From contig NZ_CBVJ010000097.1 in assembly GCF_000513275.1 (NCBI RefSeq), positions 1 to 64,000 on the forward strand: a stretch of 64,000 bases of DNA, given 5' to 3'. The notes under the pieces were generated by a model. The model was not told the DNA's origin. It saw only the letters and a program-made list of their open reading frames with translations, and made no database searches. Made by a program: the position numbers and the translations under genes. Shown in pieces: positions 1-8,913 of this stretch. The DNA comes from Paenibacillus gorillae (lineage in GTDB: Bacteria; Bacillota; Bacilli; Paenibacillales; Paenibacillaceae). The stretch's first letter is position 1. Every line of letters starts with the position of its first letter.

Positions 1-58
1 TAAAAAACTAATAGAACAAAGGGCACAACTTGCATCAGCTAGCCAGTGAACACACTCC

Positions 59-262
59 AACGAAGCTGATTCGCTAAAGAGCGAACCTAATTTCGCTCTT
101 TCACGCCGAAACTGGCGGGGCACGAGCCACAGCGAACCAATTTTCGCTATCCGTGAACCTCAGTTCACGAGTAACGAAATTTGGTTCGCTCCAGCAGGAG
201 GACGCACAGCGCAGAACCTGGACAGCGCAATTAGGTTCGCTAATCTGCGAACCTGCTTCGTT
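59..262. repeat. 204-bp foldback element, copy A
   Basis: Intergenic inverted-repeat element. The outer arms (about 59-100 and 222-262) are each a pair of short hairpins of the form GCGAA...TTCGC and are inverted copies of each other. A 56-bp imperfect palindrome lies at 133-188, exactly at the element's centre (160.5). The core of its left arm resembles TTCGCTATTCGTGAACC. A partial extra end unit follows to about 290. There is no credible gene in 1-437; short ORFs here are by-products of the repeat. Confidence 0.75.
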
Positions 263-437
263 CACTGGGAATTTGCGAACCTGCTTCGTTCCACGTTAAC
301 AAATTGCGAAGTGGAGCGCCTCACCCGTAAGGTCATTAGTTAGTTTGGCGGCATTTCCGTTACGCGTTCAGTTGATGTGCGAATTCAGCAAACGAGCTGT
401 GACATACACCTAACTCCCTCCCCCTATCGGACAACAT

Positions 438-462
438 AAAAAGGCCGGCAAGCACCGGCTTT
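438..462 (-). terminator. intrinsic terminator of cdaS
   Basis: On the minus strand a GCCGG/CCGGC stem with a 6-nt loop is followed by TTTTTAT, 33 bases past the cdaS stop codon. Confidence 0.75.
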
Positions 463-494
463 CGCCGAACCTGCCGACCTGTCTTATTGCCTGC

Positions 495-1115
495 CTAATA
501 CGCAGCGAACGGATACAGCTTGCCCTCCACGCTGAATGACGATTGCCCCGTCTCCTCCGATACGACCAGTACAAGGGCATCGCTTCGCTCTGTTAGCCCC
601 ATCGCCGCCCGATGACGCGTGCCCAGCTTACGCTCGCCCGTCTCCACAACTGCCAGAGGCAATACATTGCCTGCCGATACAATCCGATCTTCGCTTACAT
701 ATACCGCTCCGTCATGCAGGGGCCCGCCCGGTACAAAAATCGTCTCAAGCAACGATGGTGTGAGCTCGGCATTCAGATGAACCCCTTTTGTAATAAGGGG
801 AAGCACCGGATCTCGCCGCTGCACGACAAGCAGCGCTCCGTGACGCCGCTGGGACAAATGACGAACTGTCGTCGACAGCTCCACGAATTTGTTTGTATAG
901 TTGGACAAAAAGCATCTCAAGTAATAGGCTGCGGCAAGCGATTCCAGCTCCACGACCTTGTTCTTAATTTGCTCGAATTCATTCAGCATGCAATCATTGT
1001 TCTCCTCATCCAATCGATGGAATAAATCGATGAATGATTGTTTCATTAACAGCAGCTCCTGCTTGATCTGCTGTTTAAGCGGTGAAAAATCGCAATTGTT
1101 TTGCTCCATTGCCAA
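495..1115 (-). CDS. cdaS: Diadenylate cyclase, CdaS type
   Basis: Makes cyclic di-AMP from two ATP. The protein is about 206 aa, the size of Bacillus CdaS, which is expressed in the forespore and acts in spore germination. The C-terminal half is a DisA_N (DAC) domain with the two family motifs: LHDGAVYV (DGA, metal and ATP binding) and GTRHRAAMG (RHR). The N-terminal 60 or so residues are polar and helical, matching the autoinhibitory helices of CdaS and unlike the membrane helices of CdaA or the C-terminal DNA-binding part of DisA. A TTG start at 1115 is chosen because GGGGGAAG lies 9 nt upstream; ATG at 1109 and TTG at 1124 are alternatives. The gene is monocistronic with its own terminator. 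Family assignment is strong; sporulation-specific expression is inferred from the subtype. Confidence 0.92.
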   Translation of the reverse strand: MAMEQNNCDFSPLKQQIKQELLLMKQSFIDLFHRLDEENNDCMLNEFEQIKNKVVELESLAAAYYLRCFLSNYTNKFVELSTTVRHLSQRRHGALLVVQRRDPVLPLITKGVHLNAELTPSLLETIFVPGGPLHDGAVYVSEDRIVSAGNVLPLAVVETGERKLGTRHRAAMGLTERSDALVLVVSEETGQSSFSVEGKLYPFAAY

Positions 1116-1188
1116 GTTCGCCAACTTCCCCCAATTGTAGTCGATTCCCTACTATTGGTTCCCTGATGCCGGCAATTTTACGCGCGTG

Positions 1189-1458
1189 CTATACGTTTTT
1201 CACAAAATGAGGCTTGCTGTAATGACTCGTCCCCCCGCCTCCAACAAAAACTTGCCCGCCTTTCGGAAAAGCAATGAGCTTGCTCTGCCCGTTCGTCAGC
1301 AGTACAACAACCTTTGCCCCGTTCGCTTTAGCTGTGTAAATGACATAGCCCGAATTGGCGATTCGGGTCACCCAATGCCGGTCAAACTCCGAGCGTACTA
1401 CCCGATTTGAATAAACCTGATTTTCCCTAACTAAATTGCCCTTTGCTTTCGAACCCAT
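1189..1458 (-). CDS. Small hypothetical protein
   Basis: An 89-aa basic protein that I do not recognise. It has a lysine/arginine-rich N-terminus and then alternating beta-like segments (SGYVIYTAKANGAKVVVLLT), ending in a glycine run (VGGGG) and a basic tail. The ATG at 1458 has GGGAGG 7 nt upstream, so it is preferred over the upstream in-frame ATG at 1473. No signal peptide or membrane segment is seen. It sits between cdaS and the pentapeptide-repeat gene on the same strand with about 70-120 bp on each side. The good ribosome binding site is the main support that it is real. Confidence 0.55.
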   Translation of the reverse strand: MGSKAKGNLVRENQVYSNRVVRSEFDRHWVTRIANSGYVIYTAKANGAKVVVLLTNGQSKLIAFPKGGQVFVGGGGTSHYSKPHFVKNV

Positions 1459-1546
1459 CCGGTCGCCTCCCATAGCGTGATGTATTCTACTTCTATGCTA
1501 TGCGGAATTGATAGATTGGTACTCGCCAAAGGATAGAATCATAGAA

Positions 1547-1580
1547 AAAGGGGGAACGGCGCTCCGAGGCAGCCGCCCTT
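1547..1580 (-). terminator. intrinsic terminator after pentapeptide gene
   Basis: On the minus strand AAGGG-CGGC pairs with GCCG...CCCTT and is followed by TTTTTC, starting right after the stop codon at 1582. The stem has a 4-nt bulge. Confidence 0.55.
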
Positions 1581-1581
1581 C

Positions 1582-2232
1582 TCAGCGTTTCACAACCATG
1601 CCAAGCTGCCCAGCAAATGCAGCAGCCTGAAGCGGTGAAATGATGCATCCGCGCAGCTCAGGCAGCGTTGCGCCCAGGCTATCAAACTCGCAGCTGCTCA
1701 AATCGATGCCGGAGAGCTTCGTCTGTGAGAACTGTGCCTGATCCAGCCTGGTCTCCTCCAAATAAAATTCGGTCAAATTGGAGTTAAAGAAATCTCCGTA
1801 TGCGAACGTGCCGCCATGCAGCCTGACTCGCTTGGCATTAATCATGCGAAAAACGGCATATTCGGCATGACAATCAATAAAGCTGGCATTGCGAAGCATG
1901 CCGCTGCTTAAATCCATTCCGATCAGCTTGCAATCCTTGAACACAACCCGGTGAAAGATCGCATCCTGAAAATCTGCATTCGACAAATCACAGCGTTCAA
2001 AAATAACATCGGTAAATTCCGATTTGCGCATCCGCGCTCCCCGCATCGTCACATTCGTAAACTTCATCCGGTCAAAGCAAGCCTTATAAGGTGCTTCTCC
2101 ATACAGTTCACAATCTTGAACGATGCGATCAACAAATTCAGAATCCTGCTCCATAACCTCAAGCTCTAATTCCAAAGACTGCAATTCTCCCGGAATTTTC
2201 GGTAGATCAACCAACGATTTTTTACCCGCCAT
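1582..2232 (-). CDS. Pentapeptide-repeat protein (Qnr/MfpA-like fold)
   Basis: A 216-aa protein whose middle (about residues 55-190) is built of pentapeptide repeats A(D/N)LXX, visible as CDLSNADFQDAIF and CKLIGMDLSSG. Such repeats form a right-handed quadrilateral beta-helix. The C-terminal segment LRGCIISPLQAAAFAGQLG resembles the end of Qnr-like proteins, which mimic DNA and protect gyrase. Whether this one binds gyrase cannot be told from sequence. The N-terminal 50 residues are acidic and helical. No signal peptide is present, so it is probably cytoplasmic. It is monocistronic, with a GGGGTG ribosome binding site before the ATG and a terminator directly after the stop. Confidence 0.85.
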   Translation of the reverse strand: MAGKKSLVDLPKIPGELQSLELELEVMEQDSEFVDRIVQDCELYGEAPYKACFDRMKFTNVTMRGARMRKSEFTDVIFERCDLSNADFQDAIFHRVVFKDCKLIGMDLSSGMLRNASFIDCHAEYAVFRMINAKRVRLHGGTFAYGDFFNSNLTEFYLEETRLDQAQFSQTKLSGIDLSSCEFDSLGATLPELRGCIISPLQAAAFAGQLGMVVKR

Positions 2233-2426
2233 CTATGTACACCCCATCTACATATTTATAAAGAACAGAACTTTATCAGCCACAAGCTCAGCTAACAACA
2301 TGAGAAAACGTTGGAACTCACGGCCCAACTAGGACACTCCATATCATGTTATCAGCATGTTCTGGAGCAGGCAAATACCAATTTATCAGAAGGCAGTGAC
2401 CCTGTTGCTTTTATCCATTCAAAATA
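2233..2426. other. intergenic region, nothing recognised
   Basis: About 190 bp between the start of the pentapeptide-repeat gene and the terminator of the lysozyme gene. It should hold the promoter of the former. No convincing -35/-10 pair or repeat was identified. Confidence 0.4.
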
Positions 2427-2487
2427 AAAAAGTGCAGTTTGATTAGCCAAAATCAGCCCATTTCGGCGATAATTCAAATGCACTTTT
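2427..2487 (-). terminator. long hairpin terminator after GH25 gene
   Basis: AAAAGTGCA...TTTGA at one end is inverted as TCAAATGCACTTTT at the other, giving a stem of about 15 bp with a large loop. The minus strand then reads TTTTTTATTTT. It lies about 100 bp past the lysozyme stop. Confidence 0.6.
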
Positions 2488-2584
2488 GCATCTTGACGTT
2501 GATATTGGGCGGGCAGAGCCGCTTCAACCTGTACTTTTACATTACGATCATGGAAAATTCATCGGCTGGCTTAGTCAGCAGCGA

Positions 2585-3565
2585 CTACTTCCCGCCCTTT
2601 TTCTCAAGCTGCTCAATTGCTGCCCTTGTCTTCGCGTTAAAAGCCTTGAAAAAGGCAATCAGCTCGCTGTTCAACAGCCCTGCATTGTACAGCATCTGAA
2701 TCGATACAAACTCCGGCTGCCCTTTGTCACTCGTTGAGGTAATTACTCCAGCTGCCATCGCAGCGTCTAGCGCAGGCTTCGTCCACGCGGGCGGCGTCTG
2801 ATTGCCCGATATGTTCACATACTTTTCCAAGTTGGCTACTTTCGTCTGCAGCTCATTAAAAGCTTGTTTTTCCGCTTCTGTCATCGGCTCATCCTCCTGA
2901 TTGATATATTTGGCCCGAAGCTCATCAACTGTTCCGGCGTATTCGTTGAGATCCACCGGTCCGCCGATACCGGCTACCTTGCGACCGCCGCCTGGCCTGC
3001 TCCCTCCTGCAGATCCGTCGCTATACTGCCAAAAAGTCCATTTGCTCCACGCCGTAACGTTCGAAGGCGGCTGCGTGCTGTACCTGGCAATCCACAGCTC
3101 ATAGCTTCCAAGCGAGGCGTCAAAATTTGCAGCAAAACTGTTTCCGGTATAGATAATCGGTTTCACCCCGACAAGCCGCTCCAGCTCTGTCAAAAAGGCT
3201 TTAGCAACCGCGTTGATCGCGCTTTTGCTCAGGTTGTTCGGATTGTTCTCGTAATCCATTACGGGAGGAAGATCGAGCTGTCCTATCCCGCCTACCGTCG
3301 CTATGGCATTCGCGAAGTTTGCTGCTTCCTTCTTCGCTGCATCCGTTGAAACCGCATTGAGAAAATGATAGGCTCCGATCAACACGCCGGCCGCCCGGGC
3401 TCCCGACACGTTAGCTGCAAAATAAGCGTCCCGGTAGGATTGTCCTTCACTCGCCTTTGCGAATGCAAAGGAAATGCCGTCTGCCGCTGTTTTTTTCCAA
3501 TCTATCGTTCCTTGATATCGTGAAACATCAATACCTTGCGCGTTGCCTCCGCTTCTTACTTGCAT
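2585..3565 (-). CDS. GH25 family lysozyme (muramidase)
   Basis: Hydrolyses the MurNAc-GlcNAc bond of peptidoglycan. Residues about 9-215 form the GH25 catalytic barrel: it opens with GIDVSRYQGTIDW (catalytic-site Asp), has the acidic pair in PPVMDYENN, and ends with WTFWQYSDG...VDLNEYAG. The remaining 100 residues hold a coiled-coil-like stretch (AFNELQTKVANLEKYV) and a helical tail, which is not a standard cell-wall repeat. There is no signal peptide, so export would need a holin, lysis or a non-classical route, as for phage endolysins. The start is ATG with GGAAAGGAG about 10 nt upstream. No phage genes flank it. Confidence 0.9.
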   Translation of the reverse strand: MQVRSGGNAQGIDVSRYQGTIDWKKTAADGISFAFAKASEGQSYRDAYFAANVSGARAAGVLIGAYHFLNAVSTDAAKKEAANFANAIATVGGIGQLDLPPVMDYENNPNNLSKSAINAVAKAFLTELERLVGVKPIIYTGNSFAANFDASLGSYELWIARYSTQPPSNVTAWSKWTFWQYSDGSAGGSRPGGGRKVAGIGGPVDLNEYAGTVDELRAKYINQEDEPMTEAEKQAFNELQTKVANLEKYVNISGNQTPPAWTKPALDAAMAAGVITSTSDKGQPEFVSIQMLYNAGLLNSELIAFFKAFNAKTRAAIEQLEKKGGK

Positions 3566-3661
3566 CGATCACAGCGCTCCTTTCCTAGCACGTCCTTCTA
3601 TATCATAAGCAGGCCCATTCTCTACCGGAACGGCAGCTGTACGGCAAGTCCAGCACAATGC

Positions 3662-3690
3662 AAAAAAGGAACCGTCTGCCCGACAGTTCC
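3662..3690 (-). terminator. intrinsic terminator after esterase gene
   Basis: On the minus strand GGAACTGTC pairs with GACGGTTCC (one G-U pair), followed by TTTTTT. It lies about 140 bp past the esterase stop. Confidence 0.65.
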
Positions 3691-3827
3691 CATTCCGAAC
3701 GGCAAGCCTACCTAATAGAGCCGCCCTCACTATCTATATCAATTCTGTCCGTTCACTTTCACATCGAACTGTTGCCTGCCATTGACAACTTCCTGTAATC
3801 CTCTCTTCTATTCCAGAACCACTCCCG

Positions 3828-4772
3828 CTACTTCTTGCTCCCCCCGCCCTTATTCCCGTAAAACTGCAAATACTCGTCCATATGTGCGGCCCAGTATTTG
3901 TCGTTATGTCCACCCGGGCTTGAATGGTACTCGTAGCCCACGCCTGCTTGATCCAGCGCATTCATCAATGCCTGATTGCCTTCGGCTATCGTCTCATGCT
4001 CCTTATCGCCATGATCGAGGTAAATCGCCAGGCTGCTGGCCGCCCCTTTGCCGACGAGCATTACCGGGTCCACTTCTTCTTGAGGCTGACCGCCCTGGTA
4101 TAGCCAAGCCAGGTAATCCGGCGTTTCTTTCCATACAGCCGCACTATGACCGCCGACCTTGCTGAACATATCCGGATGTGTAAAAGCCAGATGCAGCGCT
4201 GCATAGCCGCCCATTGAAATGCCTCCGATATAGCGGCCTTCACGGTTAGCCGCCGTATTATAGTTCGCGTCAATTGCCGGAATGAGATCCTTTAGCAAAT
4301 AATCCTCGTATCTGCCAAGCTCATATTCATGCCGCTTGTCCAGCTTTTCGGAAGAGTTGACGCCATAGCTGTTGTCGAGCTGTGGAGATACGATAATGAA
4401 TGGAGCGATCTTTCCTTCGTTGACTAGCTTAGCGGCACGTTCACCAATGTTCAAGCCGCCAGAGAAAAAGCTGTTCTCATTGCCGTTTTTGCCATGAAGC
4501 GCATACAGAACCGGGTAAGGACCGCCTGCGCCGTCCGCGTAATCTTCCGGCAAATATACATTTACCTTCATCGCTTTGCCCAGCGCTCTGCTCTCCAGCG
4601 TCAGGTGCTGCAGCATGGGGCTATCCGCCGTTTGAGCCGCTGCCTCCAGCGTCTCTTTCGCTGTTCCGCTCGAATCGATCATCGTCCGCTGGGCGGCCGT
4701 GCGTCCACAGCCTGCAAGTAAAAGCATAATAGCGGCTGCACAAATGATCCTTTTCAACATCTGATTTCTCAT
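3828..4772 (-). CDS. Secreted lipoprotein esterase (esterase D / feruloyl esterase-like)
   Basis: An alpha/beta-hydrolase of the putative-esterase family, 314 aa. The N-terminus is a lipoprotein signal with lipobox LLAGC (Cys about residue 22), so the enzyme is anchored outside the membrane. The family start VNVYLPEDY and YPVLYALHG is followed by the nucleophile elbow GGISMGGY (Ser), an acid candidate in YLDHGDKEH and the catalytic His in SPGGHNDKYW. Relatives deacylate carbohydrates or S-formylglutathione; extracellular anchoring favours a carbohydrate or xenobiotic ester. The C-terminus ends in a Gly/Lys tail. The gene stands alone, with a ribosome binding site (GGGAAGAGGG) 7 nt before the ATG. 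Confidence 0.88.
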   Translation of the reverse strand: MRNQMLKRIICAAAIMLLLAGCGRTAAQRTMIDSSGTAKETLEAAAQTADSPMLQHLTLESRALGKAMKVNVYLPEDYADGAGGPYPVLYALHGKNGNENSFFSGGLNIGERAAKLVNEGKIAPFIIVSPQLDNSYGVNSSEKLDKRHEYELGRYEDYLLKDLIPAIDANYNTAANREGRYIGGISMGGYAALHLAFTHPDMFSKVGGHSAAVWKETPDYLAWLYQGGQPQEEVDPVMLVGKGAASSLAIYLDHGDKEHETIAEGNQALMNALDQAGVGYEYHSSPGGHNDKYWAAHMDEYLQFYGNKGGGSKK

Positions 4773-4956
4773 TCTACGACCCTCTTCCCTTTCTGCTCAC
4801 AGCAGCTACAACTTCACTACGCCATTCTTTAATTTCAACAGATGCTCCTATCCATTCTGGTTAAAAATCCCTGATTTTATAACGGATAATATCGACTTAA
4901 TGTTTCTGCATAGAAAAACTATGTTTCATTCTAATGCTGATATCTAACCATAAGAA

Positions 4957-4980
4957 AACCGCCTTGGTAAAAAGGCGGTT
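4957..4980 (-). terminator. intrinsic terminator after GNAT gene
   Basis: AACCGCC and GGCGGTT form a 7-bp stem around a 10-nt loop. The minus strand continues TTTTCTTAT. Confidence 0.75.
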
Positions 4981-5057
4981 CATTAAAATATCGTTTCCCG
5001 TTTGTTATTGACTGCAAAAATACTGTCCCTTACTCGATTTTACTTATAGTTAACTAC

Positions 5058-5564
5058 CTAGCAGGATACCGTAAATTTCATACCTAACGTCGGCATTACA
5101 TTTCCTTGAATCTTAGTAAAGCCTTCTTCTACAACAACAGGAAGATCAAGTGATGATATCAGCTTTGTCCAGAACTTAACTGCTTTTGCATTCGATTTGA
5201 ACATACCCACATCGTATCGACCCGAAAAAAGTTTAAAAATTTGCATGACAGCATCTTTGGCAATATTCGTGCCTCTATATTTGGGTAATACAAATAGCTC
5301 CTGCACTGAATAGTCCACATCTTCTGCAACATACGGAGGGGAAGTAACTAGGATAAACCCGACGATTTTTTCATTAACCTTGATGAAGTAAGGATGCAGT
5401 CGGTCATCCTTGTAATATGGCGAGATATCTTCCATTTCGAATGTACCTTCTGTTCCAATCTCCTCCTGTGAGTAAGCTGAAAGCTCATAGAGATAATAAT
5501 TAAATAGGTTTACAAATTGTTCTTTGTTAGCATTTGTGATTTGTTGTAGTTGCGTCTTCATCAT
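5058..5564 (-). CDS. GNAT family N-acetyltransferase
   Basis: A 168-aa acetyl-CoA-dependent acyltransferase of unknown substrate. The GNAT core is visible: beta strands ending in KIVGFILVTSPP, then VQELFVLPKYRGTNIAKDAV, which corresponds to the acetyl-CoA-binding motif A (the Q/RxxGxG/A loop is degenerate here as YRGTNIA), and a C-terminal AKAVKFWTKL helix. The start at 5564 (or the adjacent ATG at 5561) has CGGGGGA upstream; the longer reading to 5723 lacks a ribosome binding site and its extra residues do not look like protein. Monocistronic with its own terminator. Confidence 0.82.
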   Translation of the reverse strand: MMKTQLQQITNANKEQFVNLFNYYLYELSAYSQEEIGTEGTFEMEDISPYYKDDRLHPYFIKVNEKIVGFILVTSPPYVAEDVDYSVQELFVLPKYRGTNIAKDAVMQIFKLFSGRYDVGMFKSNAKAVKFWTKLISSLDLPVVVEEGFTKIQGNVMPTLGMKFTVSC

Positions 5565-5731
5565 AAATCCCCCGAAAGTATTGGTGTCGGTAGTAGTACA
5601 CAGATACGATTTGACCAACATATTTTTTCTTATTCGATGAGATATTCTCATATTCATGACTATATAACGAACCCAAATATGAGGTCTCCTCAATTCGTTA
5701 CAGAGGGGTATTTGTAAGGTCATGAAGAAAA

Positions 5732-5766
5732 GAAGCCTGAAACGCTAAATCAGCGTATCGGCTCCT
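5732..5766 (-). terminator. intrinsic terminator after PHP phosphatase gene
   Basis: GAAGCC...ACGCT and AGCGT...GGCTCC form an interrupted stem. The minus strand ends in CTTCTTTTCTTC. Located about 55 bp beyond the stop codon. Confidence 0.6.
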
Positions 5767-5820
5767 TCCTCTCCCGTCAATCGTTCCATCTTCCCCTGCT
5801 GCTATCCACTTACGCTGCGC

Positions 5821-6642
5821 TTATCCTTGCATCTGCGCTGCAAACCAGTCCCAGCCTGTGCCAACATGCTCCGGTTTATGAGAATCCGAACCATAGACGC
5901 ACTCAACGCCTTGCTTTAGACAATCCGCAATGAACCATTCCGGCACGTAGGGCTTGCCGCAGGTTTCCACCCGCAGTCCGGCAGTATTGACGTCAATGCC
6001 TACGTTTGATTTGGCGAGCAGCGGAAGAATGCCCTCAAGCCTTGCCCGAATTTGAGCTTCTTCAATCGGAGGAAGCGCTTTGGCAAACTTCTCGATCAGA
6101 TTAATATGGCCGATCCGCTTGCGCATCGGAAGCCCCGCCGCGAAAGCGATCGCCGCCTCGACATGATCGTAATAGGCGTCCACAAGCTTTTCCATCGTGC
6201 CGTAATAACCGAGCAAATACTCTCTGGAATAGTCTGCTGTAAAATCGATGCAGCGCGTACCGCCGATACCCGGCAAGTAGTGAACGGAATAGACGACGTC
6301 CTCCAAATCACGTCCCCACTGATCGACAATCCGCTGCGTAAAATCAAGCTGGCCCGGCAAATAATCCAGCTCCAGACCGACGGTAACCTCGATGCGTCCT
6401 TCATATTGCTGCTTCATTTGCTTGGCATATTCCATATAAAGCGGCAATTCCTCAGTCGGCATAGCCAGTTCGCGGAACAGTGCCGCATCTTCTATTAAAC
6501 CCGCCGGGAGCGGCGGATGCTCGCTTATCGTATAACGCTCGAAACCAAGTTCAATTGCCCTGTCCAAATACTGCTCTTCGGCAGCATCGCTGCCGTGATA
6601 GCAATAACGGGTATGTGTATGCCCGTCCCATTTCAACACCAT
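5821..6642 (-). CDS. hisJ: Histidinol-phosphatase, PHP family (HisJ/HisK type)
   Basis: A 273-aa PHP-domain metallophosphoesterase; this subfamily dephosphorylates histidinol phosphate in histidine synthesis. Metal ligands are visible in the opening motif DGHTHTRYCYHG, in FERYTISEHPP, in VGLELDYLPG, in VYSVHYLPG and in the closing VYGSDSHKPEHVG. The ATG at 6642 has GGGAG about 8 nt upstream; an in-frame GTG at 6660 would add six residues without a suitable site. No other his genes are nearby, as is usual in Bacillales where hisJ stands apart. Other PHP phosphatases share the fold, so substrate is known only by subfamily resemblance. Confidence 0.88.
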   Translation of the reverse strand: MVLKWDGHTHTRYCYHGSDAAEEQYLDRAIELGFERYTISEHPPLPAGLIEDAALFRELAMPTEELPLYMEYAKQMKQQYEGRIEVTVGLELDYLPGQLDFTQRIVDQWGRDLEDVVYSVHYLPGIGGTRCIDFTADYSREYLLGYYGTMEKLVDAYYDHVEAAIAFAAGLPMRKRIGHINLIEKFAKALPPIEEAQIRARLEGILPLLAKSNVGIDVNTAGLRVETCGKPYVPEWFIADCLKQGVECVYGSDSHKPEHVGTGWDWFAAQMQG

Positions 6643-6738
6643 TCCTAACACTCCCTGCACTTTTCAATTGCACTCCACCCCATTTTATCGTACCCGAGGC
6701 CCTTTTCTCTAGCTTTACATGAAATTAACGAGTTAGCA

Positions 6739-7749
6739 TTAGTATTCATCGGACCAATATGCCCAATAGGTGCCGATCAGCGGTTGCAGCAGCCGATAGG
6801 CTTCCTCTGTTTCTGCGTAAAAGCTATCCTTCGCACTATCCTTAGTCAGCGGCATCGACAAATACAGCTTTTTGACTGTCCATTCATAGCTTTCGGAGCT
6901 AAGCGTGCCACTCTCACTGCGGCTCACCTTCAATTCCCATGGCCGGTTAATGAATCGGGAAAAATCAGTTTTTGTCCATTCGCTATTGCGTAGCAGTTGC
7001 TCAATCATGTCATCCGTCATCCCGCTTAGCTCGGTTTGCGACAATTGTCCATGGTCGATTAATATTTGCACCAAATGCAAAACCAAAGCACTCGGCCCAA
7101 TATCCGCTACTGAGGCGTGAATGCCTGCTTCCTCCACAATAAGGCGCTGAACGAGCTTAACGGTCTCAATATCACCGTACAAATAACCGTCATCCTCTTC
7201 CAAACGGGACAATAATGCACGCGGCATTACCGGCAGCCGGCCGCTGAAATAAGCGCTTCTCACCCAAGAATCCAAATGGTCCAATTGAAGCGTATGGTTC
7301 CGATTTCGGAGCAAGCTTGCCGTCTCTCCTGTTATTAAATTAAGCAAGCGAACTTGATCCAGACCGTGAGCAGCCAATATGCCCGTGATTTCCGCCGATT
7401 GAATCCGGTCCAGCGTAATCGCGTGATGATCAATCCCTTCGATCCTCTCCAGCGTATGACTAAACGGCACATGACCGATATCATGCAGCAGCGCAGCGGC
7501 TCTCAGTTCGGCATCCTCGGGATGGAAATAGGCGATCGTTGCAAAAACGCCCAGCGTGTGCTGCAAGCGGCTGTAATTCAATTGAGAATTCAAATACATT
7601 GGACCGCAATGATGGATCAGATGCAGCCTCCTTACCCAACTGGACTGCAGCAGCTGCTGTTCGACCGGAGCCAGCCCCGTATGAAGCTGCCACATCGGCT
7701 CCCAGAGCGATCCGCTTGCTCCGTCCATAATGATTTTCGAATCCGGCAT
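6739..7749 (-). CDS. HD-domain phosphohydrolase (dNTPase/SAMHD1-like)
   Basis: A 336-aa HD-superfamily protein. The metal site shows as H in SRLQHTLGVF, the HD pair in AALLHDIGHVPFSHTLE, and a later D in HTLQLDHLDSW, the order seen in deoxynucleoside triphosphate triphosphohydrolases and the YwfO group. It is shorter than YwfO (over 400 aa) and lacks an obvious allosteric extension. Substrate is therefore only inferred. It is cytoplasmic with no membrane segment. The ribosome binding site GGAGG lies 7 nt before ATG. The gene lies 70-100 bp from neighbours on the same strand; I see no terminator after it, so read-through to the PHP gene is possible. Confidence 0.83.
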   Translation of the reverse strand: MPDSKIIMDGASGSLWEPMWQLHTGLAPVEQQLLQSSWVRRLHLIHHCGPMYLNSQLNYSRLQHTLGVFATIAYFHPEDAELRAAALLHDIGHVPFSHTLERIEGIDHHAITLDRIQSAEITGILAAHGLDQVRLLNLITGETASLLRNRNHTLQLDHLDSWVRSAYFSGRLPVMPRALLSRLEEDDGYLYGDIETVKLVQRLIVEEAGIHASVADIGPSALVLHLVQILIDHGQLSQTELSGMTDDMIEQLLRNSEWTKTDFSRFINRPWELKVSRSESGTLSSESYEWTVKKLYLSMPLTKDSAKDSFYAETEEAYRLLQPLIGTYWAYWSDEY

Positions 7750-7854
7750 TATTCGCCTCCTTGCTTTCTATAAACACAGTAACCTATCTAACTTTTATTC
7801 TGGATTGGACGCTCATTCCCTTCCAGATGGATACACTAAATCACCGTGTTATCG

Positions 7855-8745
7855 TCAAAACAAATCCAACTGCTCATATTCAGGCGGCTTTGGCTCTTCC
7901 TTCGGCTCTTGCGGATCACGGCCGTCAGGACGAAGCAAGCCGAGCATCGCCATCATTTCCTTGGCATTGTCCGCCGCATCTCCACCGGAATTGTTGTTGA
8001 AGATGACACATACCTGCTTGCTTTGCTCTTCAAGCTGTCTCAGCATGTCTGCCCACTCCCGCAGCTCCTCGCTGCTGTAGCGGTACAAGTAGCGGACATC
8101 CCGCCAGTTCGGCGCGCTGCTCTGATTCCATCCGGCGGTATGGCGTCCGTGAAAACGAACGACGGTCACCTCCGGATGCGTTGCCCGAAGCACCGTCGGT
8201 ACGGAGCCAACTCCTGCCTGCGGCTCGTCGCAGACGCTATGGTACCATTCCTCCGCCTCCATGAAAGCAAGTGTCTTCTCCCGGTATTCCGGCGCAAACC
8301 AGCTTTGATGCCGAAACTCCAAGGCGCATGGAATACCTGCCATCCGCAGCCGCGCCTCGCACAATATCCGGACATTTTCCCGCGTACAATCGAACCAGGG
8401 CGGGTATTGGAATAATGCAGCTTGCAGCCGTCCCGCTTCGATCACAGGCTCCAGTGATTCACGGAACGCGCCAAACATCGCGGCGGGATCATTGTCTTTC
8501 GCCGCAGGGCCGCGCTGGTGGCCGGTCATGCCCTGGTAAGCTTTTACGATGAAATGAAGCGTTTCCGGCGTCTCCTCTGTCCATTTGGCAAAACGCTCTT
8601 TCGATTGGATTGCATAAAACGTACTATCAACCTCAACGAGCGGAAAATGATTGGCATATTCCCGCAGCCTGTCCTTCGCCTTTATTCCGGGGCCGTACAG
8701 CCGGTCCTGATCACCCCAGCCCGCCAATCCGATATGTATGCCCAT
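7855..8745 (-). CDS. DUF72 (YecE-like) protein
   Basis: A 296-aa member of the DUF72/YecE family, a TIM-barrel-like fold of unknown biochemical role. Typical family features are the opening IHIGLAGWGD, the VEVDSTFYAIQSKERFAKW segment, HFIVKAYQGMTGH, FQYPPWF, CALEFRHQSWF, VVRFHGRH and the NNNSGGDAADNA end motif. The last 30 residues are a proline/glutamate-rich tail ending EQLDLF. Cytoplasmic. ATG with GGAGG 9 nt upstream. It is divergent from the AAA ATPase gene, with a shared 168-bp intergenic region. Confidence 0.9.
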   Translation of the reverse strand: MGIHIGLAGWGDQDRLYGPGIKAKDRLREYANHFPLVEVDSTFYAIQSKERFAKWTEETPETLHFIVKAYQGMTGHQRGPAAKDNDPAAMFGAFRESLEPVIEAGRLQAALFQYPPWFDCTRENVRILCEARLRMAGIPCALEFRHQSWFAPEYREKTLAFMEAEEWYHSVCDEPQAGVGSVPTVLRATHPEVTVVRFHGRHTAGWNQSSAPNWRDVRYLYRYSSEELREWADMLRQLEEQSKQVCVIFNNNSGGDAADNAKEMMAMLGLLRPDGRDPQEPKEEPKPPEYEQLDLF

Positions 8746-8873
8746 TTTGACTGCCTCCGTTCTTACTTACGTTATACCAGTTATACTAAATAGTCTGGGA
8801 GGACTTCAAGCCGAACGAAAATATATAACAAACTAGATAACAAACCTGTGAGGACGAATGCTTCCTCATTTGA

Positions 8874-8879
8874 TATAAT
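8874..8879 (+). promoter_or_regulatory. -10 box of AAA/TPR operon
   Basis: TATAAT lies 35 bp before the GTG start of the ATPase gene. No good -35 was found at 16-18 bp, so an activator or an extended -10 may be used. Confidence 0.4.
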
Positions 8880-8913
8880 TTAGCAATAGAATAGGGATGA
8901 AAGGAAGTGCCCC

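Noticed and set aside
2585-3565. Prophage remnant
   Set aside because: The lysozyme resembles phage endolysins, but no holin, portal, tail or integrase genes are nearby.
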